From assembly GCF_030325625.1 (NCBI RefSeq), contig NZ_JACAIS010000003.1:543261-607260 (forward strand): a DNA stretch of 64,000 nucleotides, given 5' to 3'. Both the position numbers and the translations under genes were made by a program. Position 1 is the stretch's first letter. The number at the start of each line of letters is the position of its first letter. This DNA is from Sphingobacterium sp. N143. Lineage in GTDB: Bacteria; Bacteroidota; Bacteroidia; Sphingobacteriales; Sphingobacteriaceae. Below the pieces are notes generated by a model that was given only the letters and a program-made list of their open reading frames with translations, did no database searches and was not told the DNA's origin. Positions 49,261 through 58,874 of the stretch are shown here, piece after piece.

Positions 49261-49469
49261 ATATGATGTGAAAGATGACTGTGTTAATACTTTAACTAAA
49301 AATTCTGATGTAAAAATAGGAAATAAAACACCAGACATACTATTACAACATCTCATTTTCCAATATTACACCATTTTCCAATTTGCTTTGAGATGGTTAA
49401 TAAATCTAATCACTTAATTTTCTGCAACAATGCTTATTTACACACATATAATAAAACAAAGAAAGATTA
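49261..49469. other. Intergenic stretch before the island remnants
   Basis: About 210 bp of AT-rich DNA after the AraC start. It contains its promoter region but no clear consensus box, and no coding signal. Confidence 0.5.
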
Positions 49470-49800
49470 ATTATTCCTCGGTTAACCTCAGCACACAATT
49501 TCCGAAAAGGACTCGGCATCTATACTTTTATTGCAGATCTACAATATCAAGATTTTATCCCATCTTTAAATTGGATAAATAGTATTGACAATGAGCGAAA
49601 GTTTTATCCGAGAATACGTTATAAGGACCTTATATTGACAAGAGCCACTTGGAAGTTGCCAGCATTCCCCAACAATAGTCATGAACATTCAAACGAAAAT
49701 TGGAGAATCTGAAGAAAACATTCGGCTTACCTCAGAAAGTAGTTATTATAGAGGCGATAATGAATTGTTAATCGATTTTTCAAATAAAATAGGTATTGAT
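49470..49800 (+). pseudogene. Decayed lantibiotic dehydratase (LanB-type) fragment
   Basis: Reading the plus strand: PRLTSAHNFRKGLGIYTFIA leads into a DLQYQDF segment, then FYPRIRYKDLILTRATWKLP. A frameshift gives ENLKKTFGLPQKVVII, and another gives RGDNELLIDFSNKI. The order PRLxxAHNxxxGL.IY.F..DLQ, then RIRYxxLILxxAxWKL, then LPxxVxIxxGDNxLLIDxxN is that of the N-terminal (glutamylation) domain of lanthipeptide or thiopeptide dehydratases. At least two frameshifts and the missing ends make it a pseudogene. No lanthipeptide precursor or cyclase is seen. Confidence 0.6.
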
Positions 49801-50362
49801 TATCACGTATTCGTTTTCAGACACTAAATAAAGAGGTTTGTTCCGTATAGGTAAAAAATCAAACTCTTCTATGTTTTCTTTGTTTTCCTCGATATCATTC
49901 TGATGGTTATATAATTCCAGAAAGTCTTGACTCACTTTATCTTTTCCATTTATCGTAATTGCATCACCATTGCAAAGCATTAATAGAGGAAATATTTTAG
50001 TAGCGTAGTCTTGAAAACTACTAATTTGCTTAGACGCGAGATATAGCTGAAATAAATTATTATTGTATGATCGAATGAATTCCATACAGTGTTTTACCTT
50101 TATCAATTGATAAATTGCTTGCTCAAGATTAAAATAACTAAAATCATAACTACTTATTAATGAGGTAGTAGATAACCAAGTAGCGGTTAATATTCCGGAA
50201 TATCCCTTCTTTTTGTAAAATAGAATTCATGACTGCAATCATCTTCAGTGTAAGCGTTTTCCCATAAGGTTTTAAAATAGCCTTTGGCTCCCTGGCATCG
50301 TAATCGAAAACTTTTGAAAATACAACTATAAGAGACATTCTGAGTTTCGAGTGAGCTGACAT
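49780..50362 (-). pseudogene. Unrecognised broken gene
   Basis: Two minus-strand frames (50362-50150, MSAHSKLRMSLIVVFSKVFD...; 50106-49780, ...EFIRSYNNNLFQLYLASKQI to NTYFI) can be joined through SSYDFSYFNLEQAIYQLIK by one frameshift near 50150. The product would be about 190 residues, acidic near the end (NDIEENKENIEEFD), with no family I recognise. The end abuts the LanB remnant. It may be a fragment of a mobile-element cargo gene. Confidence 0.35.
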
Positions 50363-51978
50363 ACAAAGCTTTAAAGGTTAATAATTAATCATTTAATAAT
50401 AAAAATACGACTATTTTACCATTTTTTTTAGTAAATTCACATTAGATATTAAACCCAATTAATATGAATGTCGCCAATTTATATATCCGAGTCAGCACAG
50501 ATGAACAAGCAGAGAAAGGGTACTCTCAAAGAGATCAAGAAGAACGCTTAAAAAAATTCTGTGAAATAAATAAGATCACAATCCGTCAAGTAATATTCGA
50601 AGATCATTCTGCAAAAACCTTTGATCGTCCAGAATGGAAGAAAATGCTTCTTGACTTAAAAAAAATAAAAGAAAGTCCAACATTCTATTATTCACAAAAT
50701 GGGATAGGTTTAGTCGAAATGCAGGAGATGCATACCAGATGATCAGCCTATTAAGGTCTCTAGGAGTAGAACCTCAAGCTATCGAGCAACCGCTTGATTT
50801 ATCAGTTCCGGAAAACAAAATGATGTTGGCGTTCTATTTAGCAGCTCCTGAAGTAGAAAATGATCGTAGAGCGTTAAATACGACTAATGGTATGAGAAGA
50901 GCGCGAAAAGAAGGAAGATGGATGGGCCCTGCACCAGCTGGTTATAAAAACTGGTTAAATGAACATGGGAAAAAGTCTATTGAGCTTAAAGAACCCGATG
51001 CATCACTTATGAAATGGGCATTTGAAGAACTGGCTAAAGGTGTATACAACACACAACAGATTCATCTTAAAGTGAGAGAAAAAGGCCTTGATATCTGTAA
51101 AGCTTATTTTTGGAAGTGTATTAAAAATCCTGTATACTGTGGCCGAATTGTAGTCCCTGAATATGAAGGAGAAGAAGAATATACTGTAAAGGGGCAGCAT
51201 GAAGCCATTATTTCTGAATCTACATTTAACAAAGTTCAGGATATTTTAGACAAAAGAAAAAGAAAGAAGTACCGAACAAAGATTGTCACAAGAGAAGAAT
51301 ACCCACTAAGAGGATTTCTACTATGTCCTATATGTTCAAAACCATTGACCGCAAGCAAATCTAAAGGTTACAGTCAACATTATGCCTATTATCATTGCAA
51401 ACTCCAATGTAGGCAAAGATTTAATACGGAAATAGTCCATCAAAAGTTTGAACAAGAGCTTGAAAAGTATGAACCTAGAGCTGATATTATTGGGTTATAC
51501 ACGACAATTTTACAAGAGCTATATACACAAAGAACAAAAGGAAATTTTACAGAAAAAGCTGAAATTGAACGAAGAATTAGAACCCATGAGGATAACACAT
51601 CTAAAGCAAGAGATCTGTTAATTAGAGGAGACATAGACCCGCAAGATTTTAAAGAATTAAAACTAAAATACACTAGTGAGATTAGTGAGCTTGAAGACAG
51701 ACAACAAGCTTTAAAAAATGCACGGGGGTCAATGGACAATTTTCGAACGGAAAGTATCAGTAAGTTCAAAAATATGGCCTCTATTTACAGGAAATGCAAT
51801 ATCGAGCAAAAACGTAAACTAATCAGTTCGATTTTCCCCGAAAATTTGACGTTTTCAGGAACAAGTTTTCGAACTGCTAGGGTTAACCATTTCTTGCACT
51901 ATATCTATCTGATTAATAACGAATTAAGTCCAAAAAAAAAGCAGACAAAACTCGATTTTAAAGAGTTGTCTGCTAAAG

Positions 51979-52062
51979 TGCCCAGGAGCAGATTCGAACT
52001 GCCACGCCCATACGAGCGCCACCCCCTCAAGATGGTGCGTCTACCAATTTCGCCACCTGGGC
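51979..52062 (-). tRNA. tRNA-Leu (GAG)
   Basis: 84 nt read on the minus strand from GCCCAGGTGGCGAAATTGG to the acceptor end TCCTGGGC with discriminator A. The anticodon stem CCATC/GGTGG encloses TTGAGGG, giving anticodon GAG. A variable arm of class II size and the TTCGAATC loop are present. No CCA is encoded. Confidence 0.92.
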
Positions 52063-52083
52063 TCATATTCTCCTTTGGTCTCA

Positions 52084-52091
52084 CAAAAATA
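52084..52091 (-). promoter_or_regulatory. Candidate -7 box for tRNA-Leu
   Basis: TATTTTTG on the minus strand, 22 bp before the tRNA, matches TAnnTTTG, with a TTGC about 18 bp upstream as a weak -33. Confidence 0.5.
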
Positions 52092-52136
52092 AAGATTTTT
52101 CCTTCTTTTGCAAGGCCTAAAACGTATTTTAATGCT

Positions 52137-53015
52137 TTATTTCACTAAATTCCTGTTGATCAAGGTTCTAATTACACCATCTACCAGCCCGACCCGCGGT
52201 ACAATAATTTGTTTGAGCTTACCGTACTTCATAATGGTCAGGAAGATTTCACTTGCAGGAATAATTACATCCGCTCTATCCTCATTGAGACCGAGCAGGA
52301 TAATACGTTCTTTTAAAGAAAAAGAGGACAAATGTTCATATACTGCCTTCAATTTAGCATAAGATAAGGGTTTATCTACCTTTTCATTCGACAAACGGGC
52401 AAGTTTATTGATATTCCCACCGGTTCCTATGCCAACTACCTGTTTATACATATGGGTGTTACTCCGCACCCATTCTTTAAGCTCATCCCAAGTTTCGGCC
52501 TTGTCCTGATTATCCAGGATACGGATTGTTCCCAAATTGAAAGACCTGGAATTAACCAAAACCCCGTTGGCAAATAAAGACAATTCTGTACTCCCCCCGC
52601 CTACATCAATATACAGATATACTTTATCCTTTTCCATCTTATTATCCCAATGGCTATTGTAGATGATTTCCGCTTCCTTGGCCCCTTCAATAATATCAAT
52701 ATGGATTCCGTTTTTTTTGATCTCAGCAACAATATCAGCACCATTTTTTGCATCCCGCATTGCCGAAGTCGCACAGGCCATATAATCTTCTACATGATAC
52801 ACATCCATCAGTTCACGAAATGCTTTCATGGTTTTTATTAGACTCTCGGCTTTCCTTGGCGAGATTTCCTGGTGGATAAATGCATCATCTCCCAACCGTA
52901 ATGGAACCCGTAGAAGCGTATTCTTTTTAAAATTGTATTGATCTTTGTGGCCTATGATATCAGCAATCAAAAGACGGACAGCATTGGAACCTATATCTAT
53001 TGCGGCGTATCTCAC
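52137..53015 (-). CDS. Exopolyphosphatase / Ppx-GppA family phosphatase
   Basis: A 292-residue cytoplasmic member of the ASKHA fold. It starts MRYAAIDIGSNAVRLLIADI (phosphate-1 loop), has CATSAMRDAKNG, the second phosphate loop YIDVGGGSTELSLF, and VGIGTGGNINKLARL. It hydrolyses polyphosphate or guanosine pentaphosphate. Length is the short Ppx-GppA form without the C-terminal HD domain. It stands alone next to the tRNA-Leu gene. Confidence 0.92.
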   Translation of the reverse strand: MRYAAIDIGSNAVRLLIADIIGHKDQYNFKKNTLLRVPLRLGDDAFIHQEISPRKAESLIKTMKAFRELMDVYHVEDYMACATSAMRDAKNGADIVAEIKKNGIHIDIIEGAKEAEIIYNSHWDNKMEKDKVYLYIDVGGGSTELSLFANGVLVNSRSFNLGTIRILDNQDKAETWDELKEWVRSNTHMYKQVVGIGTGGNINKLARLSNEKVDKPLSYAKLKAVYEHLSSFSLKERIILLGLNEDRADVIIPASEIFLTIMKYGKLKQIIVPRVGLVDGVIRTLINRNLVK

Positions 53016-53135
53016 TTTATATTGTTTCTTAATATTATCTCATTAAATCATGCTAAAATAAACACAGTTATTAACAACTATATTATATAAATATTAAGTT
53101 ATTATTAATTTAACAACTCAACAAATAGGATGTAA

Positions 53136-53171
53136 AAAAAGGAACACAAACCGAAGTGAGTGTTCCTTTTT
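53136..53171. terminator. Terminator after the DUF4142 gene
   Basis: Arms 53136-53147 and 53160-53171 pair perfectly over 12 bp around a 12-base loop, with a T-rich flank on both sides. It lies 19 bp beyond the DUF4142 stop. Confidence 0.8.
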
Positions 53172-53189
53172 CTTTATGTACATCATTAT

Positions 53190-53738
53190 TTAGTGATGAC
53201 CATGTTCTTCAACTTTTCCACCAGCCAACTGATAGATTTCTTCTACTTTCTTCAAAGATTCTTCTGAAAGATGAATAACCTTCTTGTTGGTATTAAGTTC
53301 TTCACGGGTCAATCGACTATTGATCTCCCCTTGTTTTTCCACAACTAAAGCTAAAAATGCTTTATCATTGAATACAGCCGCACTATCAGCACCTATTACT
53401 GAAGCAGGAGCTTGAAATGCAGGTATGCCACGTGCTGCATCGCCAACATGCAATTCTTTAGCCAAGCCATCCAGTTCAGGCAAAACACTTGCATACGCCT
53501 CTTTAATCTTCGCTGCTACATTCTTTACGTCCGCTGAAGCAGATTGTTTAGCAGCCAAATCCGCAAGATTTATTAAATAGCTTCCATTTTCGCCTACGAA
53601 TTTAATCATCGCAAAAGCATCACCATCTGCTAAAGATGCATTGGCATATTGACGCTGTCTATCTGCAGCTGTCTGACCACAAGATGCAAATAATGTACTC
53701 GCACACGCCGCAACAATAAATAACTTATTAATCTTCAT
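53190..53738 (-). CDS. DUF4142 exported protein
   Basis: A 182-residue lipoprotein-like protein (signal MKINKLFIVAACASTLFASC, lipobox FASC). A helical ferritin-like DUF4142 domain follows (LADGDAFAMIKFVGENGSYL, DVKNVAAKIKEAY), ending in a His-rich tail (EEHGHH) that could bind metal. Start at 53738 is fixed by a -7 box at 53758-53765, which excludes the longer frame. The role is unknown. Confidence 0.88.
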   Translation of the reverse strand: MKINKLFIVAACASTLFASCGQTAADRQRQYANASLADGDAFAMIKFVGENGSYLINLADLAAKQSASADVKNVAAKIKEAYASVLPELDGLAKELHVGDAARGIPAFQAPASVIGADSAAVFNDKAFLALVVEKQGEINSRLTREELNTNKKVIHLSEESLKKVEEIYQLAGGKVEEHGHH

Positions 53739-53757
53739 ATCAATTTTGTTAACTATA

Positions 53758-53765
53758 CAAAAGTA
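53758..53765 (-). promoter_or_regulatory. Candidate -7 box for the DUF4142 gene
   Basis: TACTTTTG on the minus strand matches TAnnTTTG, 20 bp before the ATG at 53738. A TTTC lies about 19-20 bp upstream in place of the -33 TTTG. Confidence 0.5.
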
Positions 53766-53812
53766 GATAAAATATACATTCTTCGAAACCTTATGATCGA
53801 AAAGAAGCAAAA

Positions 53813-56389
53813 TTACGCAACATTTCTTCCTGCATTGACTACCCCGAATATGGTACGCGCAATCAATTTGGCATAATCCGCACGTTGGGCCTCATCCAAG
53901 TGGTCAGCATTTAATGCCCGGATAGCATAGTGCTGTATCACTAACAGTGGCAATACAATACCTTCCCGCGCTAAAATAGACTCCCGATCCACTGGATAGT
54001 TCTCCATCAATTTTGAAGTACCACTAAGTTTCAGTAAATATTCTTTGGTGATCTGATATTCAGCGTGTAGGTTTTTCCAAAATTCACCATACACCGCATC
54101 ATCTTTCATATAGGCAGTGATATCAAAATTGGATTTGGTCATTGACATCATGCAATTATCGATCAATGTCTGGAAAAATCCGGAGGAAACATACAATTGC
54201 TGTACATCCTTCCAAAGATTGTTCTTCTCTGCCCATTGTAAGGCTGTTCCCACGCCGTAGAATCCTGGAATATTTTGCTTTAACTGACTCCATGATGTCA
54301 CGAAACTAATTGCCCGAAGATCTTCTAAGCGTAATTCACGACCCGAATTCCGTTTTACCGGCCGGCTTGAAATATTGATCGATGAAAGGGCTTTCAATGG
54401 GGACAGGGTCTCCAGATACGGTAAGAATAGCTTGTTCTTCCGCAGGTCCATAAATTTATGGTGGCTCAATTCAGCCAATTTATCAATAATCTCCTGTTGA
54501 TGCTTGGTCAACGTATCTCCGGATCGCTGTTTCAAATCTGAAATAATGCCAGCATGCAAGAGCTGTTCAAGGTTAAATCGTGCCGTATCCAAGGAACCAT
54601 ATTGGCTACTGATCGTCTGCCCCTGAATGGTCAACTGAATATGATCGTTAGCTATTTCTTTACCCATTGACGCATAAAAACGCTGTGTTTTACCTCCACC
54701 ACGTGCTGGTGGGCCACCGCGGCCATCAAAAAAGACAAGATCAACATCATACTCACGTGAAATAGCCGTTAATTCAATTTTCGCCCGGTAGATAGACCAA
54801 TTAGCCATCAAATAACCACCATCCTTTGTACTGTCCGAATAGCCCAACATAATGGTCTGTTTATTGCCACGACGTTTCAGATGAGCCTTATATTCTTTAT
54901 TGCTGTATAATGTTTTCATGACATCTGCTGCTCTTGTCAAATCGTCTACTGTTTCAAACAAAGGCACAAAGTCAATCGTCAACGCATCTTTCTTCCAGCC
55001 AGACCATAGGAACAACTGTCGCAATCCCAAGATGTCACTTGCCTGCTGACAATTACTGATGATAAAACGCTGTGCAGCTCTTTCCGAACCCGCGTGTTGG
55101 ATTTCCTTCAGTAATTTGATCACACCTGAAGTATCCTTGGTCAATGGGTCAGCATCCTCGTCCACACTTAGATCAAGCTCTTTAAATTTCAGTGCCTTTT
55201 GCTTCTCCACTTCACTCAGTTCTAGATAATTCGAGGGCATTCCCGTTTCTACCTGATACTGCTGAATGAGATGATCTGTTGCTTCACGTAGAATACGACT
55301 ATCTTGCCTGATGTCCAATGTCGTAAAGAAACAGCCAAATGTCATCACCTTACGGAGCAGATCGTCTACAATCTCTACAAAGAGACCATTATGATATTCT
55401 TCCAGCACATTTTTGATCGCTTTCAGATTTGTGATGATATTATCAGTTTCATCCTCAGGATGCTCAACCGGATTAAAGCTATTCTCATAAAACAGGGTCT
55501 GTAAATTTTCCATATACTCTTCCACTCCCCTGAAAGTAATACGACGTCTGACGATGCGGAAGTCCCTATAATAACATCTAAATAGAATCGTACGCAATAG
55601 AGCTGCCACTTTCTTTGTGCTTTCCACACTCACATTCGGATTACCATCCCGGTCACCTCCAGGCCAGAAACCTAACTCAATCAGTTGCTTCACTTCCTCT
55701 GTATCCACATCCAGCTCATCATCGATAAAGGATTGGATCTCTGAGGCAACCTTATAAAATACATTCTCCAAGAACCAGGCTAAACTAGCAGCTTCGTCAA
55801 CTGGAGTTGGTTTATTTTTATTTATAAAAGGTGTTTTACCCAACTGTTGCAACAATAAGTGTATGCTATGGATATCATTGGTTTTAATGGCATCGATTAA
55901 ATCATTGATGATGCCCAATACCGGCCCAGGATAGAATTGTGTCGGGTGCGCCGTAAGGACCAACCGAACAGAAAAATCCTTTAATTTGGAAACAATCTTA
56001 CGCCGCATATCCCTATTACCCTCAGCATTTTTGATCAATGCTCCCAAAACATTCTCATCATCGCCCCTTCCCACCATCTGAAATGAAGAATCTTCTATCG
56101 CATCAAATAAAACCACTTGGCGCTCGATATACTGCACAAAACGGAATAATAAATCAATACGCTGTTCTTCTGACGCAAACTCTTCATGCTGATCAAAAAA
56201 GCTCTTGATTATTTCATCTGGAGTCAAATGTTGGTCGACACCCTTTTCGCATTGCTTTGCAAAAAATGGCAATAAAGTACCGGTATCTTTAACACGTTGA
56301 AATGGCAATGTTAAAAACAAACTTTTAAAAAGTTCAAAGCGTGTCAATACCTCGTCCTGAAAGACGGCCTCATTTTTACTTTGCTTCAT
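53813..56389 (-). CDS. ppc: Phosphoenolpyruvate carboxylase
   Basis: An 858-residue cytoplasmic enzyme that adds bicarbonate to phosphoenolpyruvate to give oxaloacetate, feeding the TCA cycle. The catalytic His lies in LVLTAHPTQFYPGPV, the Gly-rich loop in FFDGRGGPPARGGGKTQRF, and MLGYSDSTKDGGYLMANW is the second signature. A longer frame starts at 56413, but the ATG at 56389 (MKQSKNEAVFQD) fits better. It is slightly short of the usual 880-930 residues, as in other Bacteroidota. Confidence 0.93.
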   Translation of the reverse strand: MKQSKNEAVFQDEVLTRFELFKSLFLTLPFQRVKDTGTLLPFFAKQCEKGVDQHLTPDEIIKSFFDQHEEFASEEQRIDLLFRFVQYIERQVVLFDAIEDSSFQMVGRGDDENVLGALIKNAEGNRDMRRKIVSKLKDFSVRLVLTAHPTQFYPGPVLGIINDLIDAIKTNDIHSIHLLLQQLGKTPFINKNKPTPVDEAASLAWFLENVFYKVASEIQSFIDDELDVDTEEVKQLIELGFWPGGDRDGNPNVSVESTKKVAALLRTILFRCYYRDFRIVRRRITFRGVEEYMENLQTLFYENSFNPVEHPEDETDNIITNLKAIKNVLEEYHNGLFVEIVDDLLRKVMTFGCFFTTLDIRQDSRILREATDHLIQQYQVETGMPSNYLELSEVEKQKALKFKELDLSVDEDADPLTKDTSGVIKLLKEIQHAGSERAAQRFIISNCQQASDILGLRQLFLWSGWKKDALTIDFVPLFETVDDLTRAADVMKTLYSNKEYKAHLKRRGNKQTIMLGYSDSTKDGGYLMANWSIYRAKIELTAISREYDVDLVFFDGRGGPPARGGGKTQRFYASMGKEIANDHIQLTIQGQTISSQYGSLDTARFNLEQLLHAGIISDLKQRSGDTLTKHQQEIIDKLAELSHHKFMDLRKNKLFLPYLETLSPLKALSSINISSRPVKRNSGRELRLEDLRAISFVTSWSQLKQNIPGFYGVGTALQWAEKNNLWKDVQQLYVSSGFFQTLIDNCMMSMTKSNFDITAYMKDDAVYGEFWKNLHAEYQITKEYLLKLSGTSKLMENYPVDRESILAREGIVLPLLVIQHYAIRALNADHLDEAQRADYAKLIARTIFGVVNAGRNVA

Positions 56390-56628
56390 ATTTAAATCTT
56401 TGAAAATGGTCAAGAGAGTTTAGGTGACTCTTGAATCTCTGTAATATTTCTGAAATTACCCTACGAGCCAAATATAGCAATATTATACTTAAATAAATAA
56501 AACAATATAAATTAATCAAGAAAAACATCAAAATATTATAAACATATTAATAAAATTTAGTAATTTCTATTTTTTGCTATTTCTTTACAACAAAAGTGGA
56601 AACCACGGGCTTATATTGCCTTATCTTG

Positions 56629-56636
56629 TATATTTG
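56629..56636 (+). promoter_or_regulatory. Candidate -7 box for the FUSC gene
   Basis: TATATTTG matches TAnnTTTG and lies 15 bp before the ATG at 56651. The position excludes the frame start at 56636. Confidence 0.5.
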
Positions 56637-56650
56637 TGCTATTATACATT

Positions 56651-58843
56651 ATGAAACAGACACAAGAAATAAAAAGTTTTTTCTATAGTCAATATTTTGC
56701 TGATGGACTCCGAATTACAATCGGGTGCATTGTGCCTGTCCTCATTTTTGCTACCTTCGGTCAGTTTACAAATGGCACGATTGTATCTTTAGGAGCACTT
56801 TTAGTTGGTCTTTCGGATACTCCTGGAGCACCCAGTCACCGACGTAAAGGGATGTTTGCTGCCACTATACTGACCACATTAACATTTATTCTCACCAATA
56901 TTGTCAATCAGAATGTATATCTCCTGGCTGTTTTTATTGGTGTGGCCTGCTTTATCTTTGCCATGTTTGCGGTATTCAATGGTCGGGCAGCCAATGTAGG
57001 TTTGATGTGCATTTTGATGATGCTCATCCATGTGCAGATACATTATCCATTTGAGCAGGCTATCAGCTACCTCGGCTTCTTTACCCTTGGAGGACTTTGG
57101 TACATTACCATAAGCCTCTCGATCACACAAGCACGCCCGTATAGGCTGGCCGAACAAGAACTCGCCGAAACAATCCGATATGTCGCTGAATACATACGAT
57201 TGAAGGCCAATTTCTATGACGCCAAAATCGACAATGATAAAAATTACCTCAGGTTGATTGATAAACAGATTGAAGTTAATCAACACCAAGAGAATGTAAG
57301 GGAACTCCTATTTCAGAGTAAGCGCTCGATCAAAGACACCACAAAAGTGGGGCGTTACCTGACATTAATCTTTAACGACATCGTAGACCTGTTTGAACAG
57401 AGCATGGCCGCACACTACGACTATAACACAATCAGTGAAAGATTTGGCCCTACAGGTATATTAGATGATTTTAGAAATATTATCCTAAAATATACAAATG
57501 AGCTCGACAATTTAGCCTATCAGCTCAATACCAATGTGCAGCCAAAGCCACTTTACGACTTTGATGCAGACCTGAGTCACTTGCACGCAAAAATCGATCA
57601 GCTCGACAAGGAACAGCAATACAGCACCTTTGCTTTGCGCAAAGTATTGATCAATTTACGGGATCTTGTCCACCGGATGAAAAATATCTATGGCTATTCC
57701 CATTTACAACCGGATGATGTCAAAAAGAAAGAAATCGATGATGCGAAACGTTTTGTTCAAAGTTCGGCTATTGATTTTAAAAAGTTCCGTGAAAACCTTA
57801 CTTTAAAATCTACCATCTTTCGCCATGCCTGCCGTATGGCAATTGTCATGTCCTTATCCTATTATATATTCGAGGTCACCAACATTACCAACAATGTGTA
57901 CTGGATCCTGCTCACGATAATGGTTATCTTAAAACCAGGATTTGGCCTGACAAAAGAACGGAACATACAGCGCCTCATCGGTACGACGATTGGCGGTCTG
58001 ATTGGTGCCGCAATCTTATTGACGATAAAAGACCCAACCATACTCTTTGTCCTATTGATTTTCTTTTTCTTGACTGCCTACAGCTTATTCAGGGTCAATT
58101 ATGTCGTTGCAGTATTGTTTATGACGCCCTATGTCCTGATTATGCTTAGCTTTGTTAGCTCCAATACCTTAGAAGTAACCAAGGAACGTATCTTAGACAC
58201 CTTTATCGGTGGGATGATTGCTTTTCTTTCGAGCTATATCATTTTTCCAAACTGGGAAAGTATGCAGGTCAGGGAATCCATGCGGAAATTATTGATTGCC
58301 AATTACAACTATATTTTCCAGGCGTTGAAAGAAATTGCTGGCCAGGCTCCCACGATCACCGACTACAAACTTGCTCGGAAGGCCGTTTATGTGGAAACAG
58401 CCAATATGGGATCCACCTTCCAGCGTATGTTGACGGAGCCCAAAAAAAGGCAGAAATACAGTAAAGAGGTCAATAAATTTGTCATATTTAACCATATCCT
58501 TGCTTCGTTTTCAGTCACTCTGATGAATCATCTGGATGCCATGGACAACAATTATCTCAACAAAGACCATGTCAGAACCATACGAAAAATACTAGGCTCA
58601 TTAGCCCAGTCAATTCAATTGCTCCATTCATCAGATTCCAGCACCAGCTTTGACCCGCTGGATATTGAAATCCCCAATGACCGCTTTGAAAACACAGATA
58701 TCAATTCAGTCGACGGCAAACTTTTGGATGAGCAATTGGATTTTTTATATAAAATTGCCCAGGATTTACACAAAATCGTGCAAGATCTTCACAACAAAAG
58801 CATTGCGGAACAGGAAGCAGAATTAACTAAAGTATTAAGTTGA
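56651..58843 (+). CDS. FUSC-family membrane protein (YccS/YhfK-like)
   Basis: A 730-residue inner-membrane protein. Two sets of about six helices (residues 20-165 and 385-545) are separated by a long cytoplasmic helical part (LAEQELAETIRYVAEYIRLK onward), and a cytoplasmic C-terminal tail follows. The internal repeat is the FUSC type, with the second set containing IQRLIGTTIGGLIGAAILL. Such proteins are related to aromatic-acid exporters such as AaeB; the substrate is not known. Divergent from ppc. Confidence 0.9.
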   Translation: MKQTQEIKSFFYSQYFADGLRITIGCIVPVLIFATFGQFTNGTIVSLGALLVGLSDTPGAPSHRRKGMFAATILTTLTFILTNIVNQNVYLLAVFIGVACFIFAMFAVFNGRAANVGLMCILMMLIHVQIHYPFEQAISYLGFFTLGGLWYITISLSITQARPYRLAEQELAETIRYVAEYIRLKANFYDAKIDNDKNYLRLIDKQIEVNQHQENVRELLFQSKRSIKDTTKVGRYLTLIFNDIVDLFEQSMAAHYDYNTISERFGPTGILDDFRNIILKYTNELDNLAYQLNTNVQPKPLYDFDADLSHLHAKIDQLDKEQQYSTFALRKVLINLRDLVHRMKNIYGYSHLQPDDVKKKEIDDAKRFVQSSAIDFKKFRENLTLKSTIFRHACRMAIVMSLSYYIFEVTNITNNVYWILLTIMVILKPGFGLTKERNIQRLIGTTIGGLIGAAILLTIKDPTILFVLLIFFFLTAYSLFRVNYVVAVLFMTPYVLIMLSFVSSNTLEVTKERILDTFIGGMIAFLSSYIIFPNWESMQVRESMRKLLIANYNYIFQALKEIAGQAPTITDYKLARKAVYVETANMGSTFQRMLTEPKKRQKYSKEVNKFVIFNHILASFSVTLMNHLDAMDNNYLNKDHVRTIRKILGSLAQSIQLLHSSDSSTSFDPLDIEIPNDRFENTDINSVDGKLLDEQLDFLYKIAQDLHKIVQDLHNKSIAEQEAELTKVLS

Positions 58844-58874
58844 TTTATTCTCAAAATTCCCGAAATTTACACTT

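Larger units (their letters stand above)
50464..52148 (+). pseudogene. Large serine recombinase, frameshifted
   Basis: The N-terminal catalytic domain starts MNVANLYIRVSTDEQAEKGY with nucleophile Ser12. The frame is lost inside an A8 tract at 50658-50665. One more A would give KKNKRKSNILLFTKWDRFSR and join the second frame. That frame holds the recombinase domain (AAPEVENDRRALNTTNGMRR), a zinc-ribbon with CPIC (LLCPICSKPL) and a coiled coil (EIERRIRTHEDNTSK). The reading frame runs on into the tRNA-Leu gene at 51979, so the true end is probably near 51975. It is an integrase of a mobile element inserted at the tRNA. The lesion is a homopolymer indel, so error or phase variation is possible. 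Confidence 0.85.
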
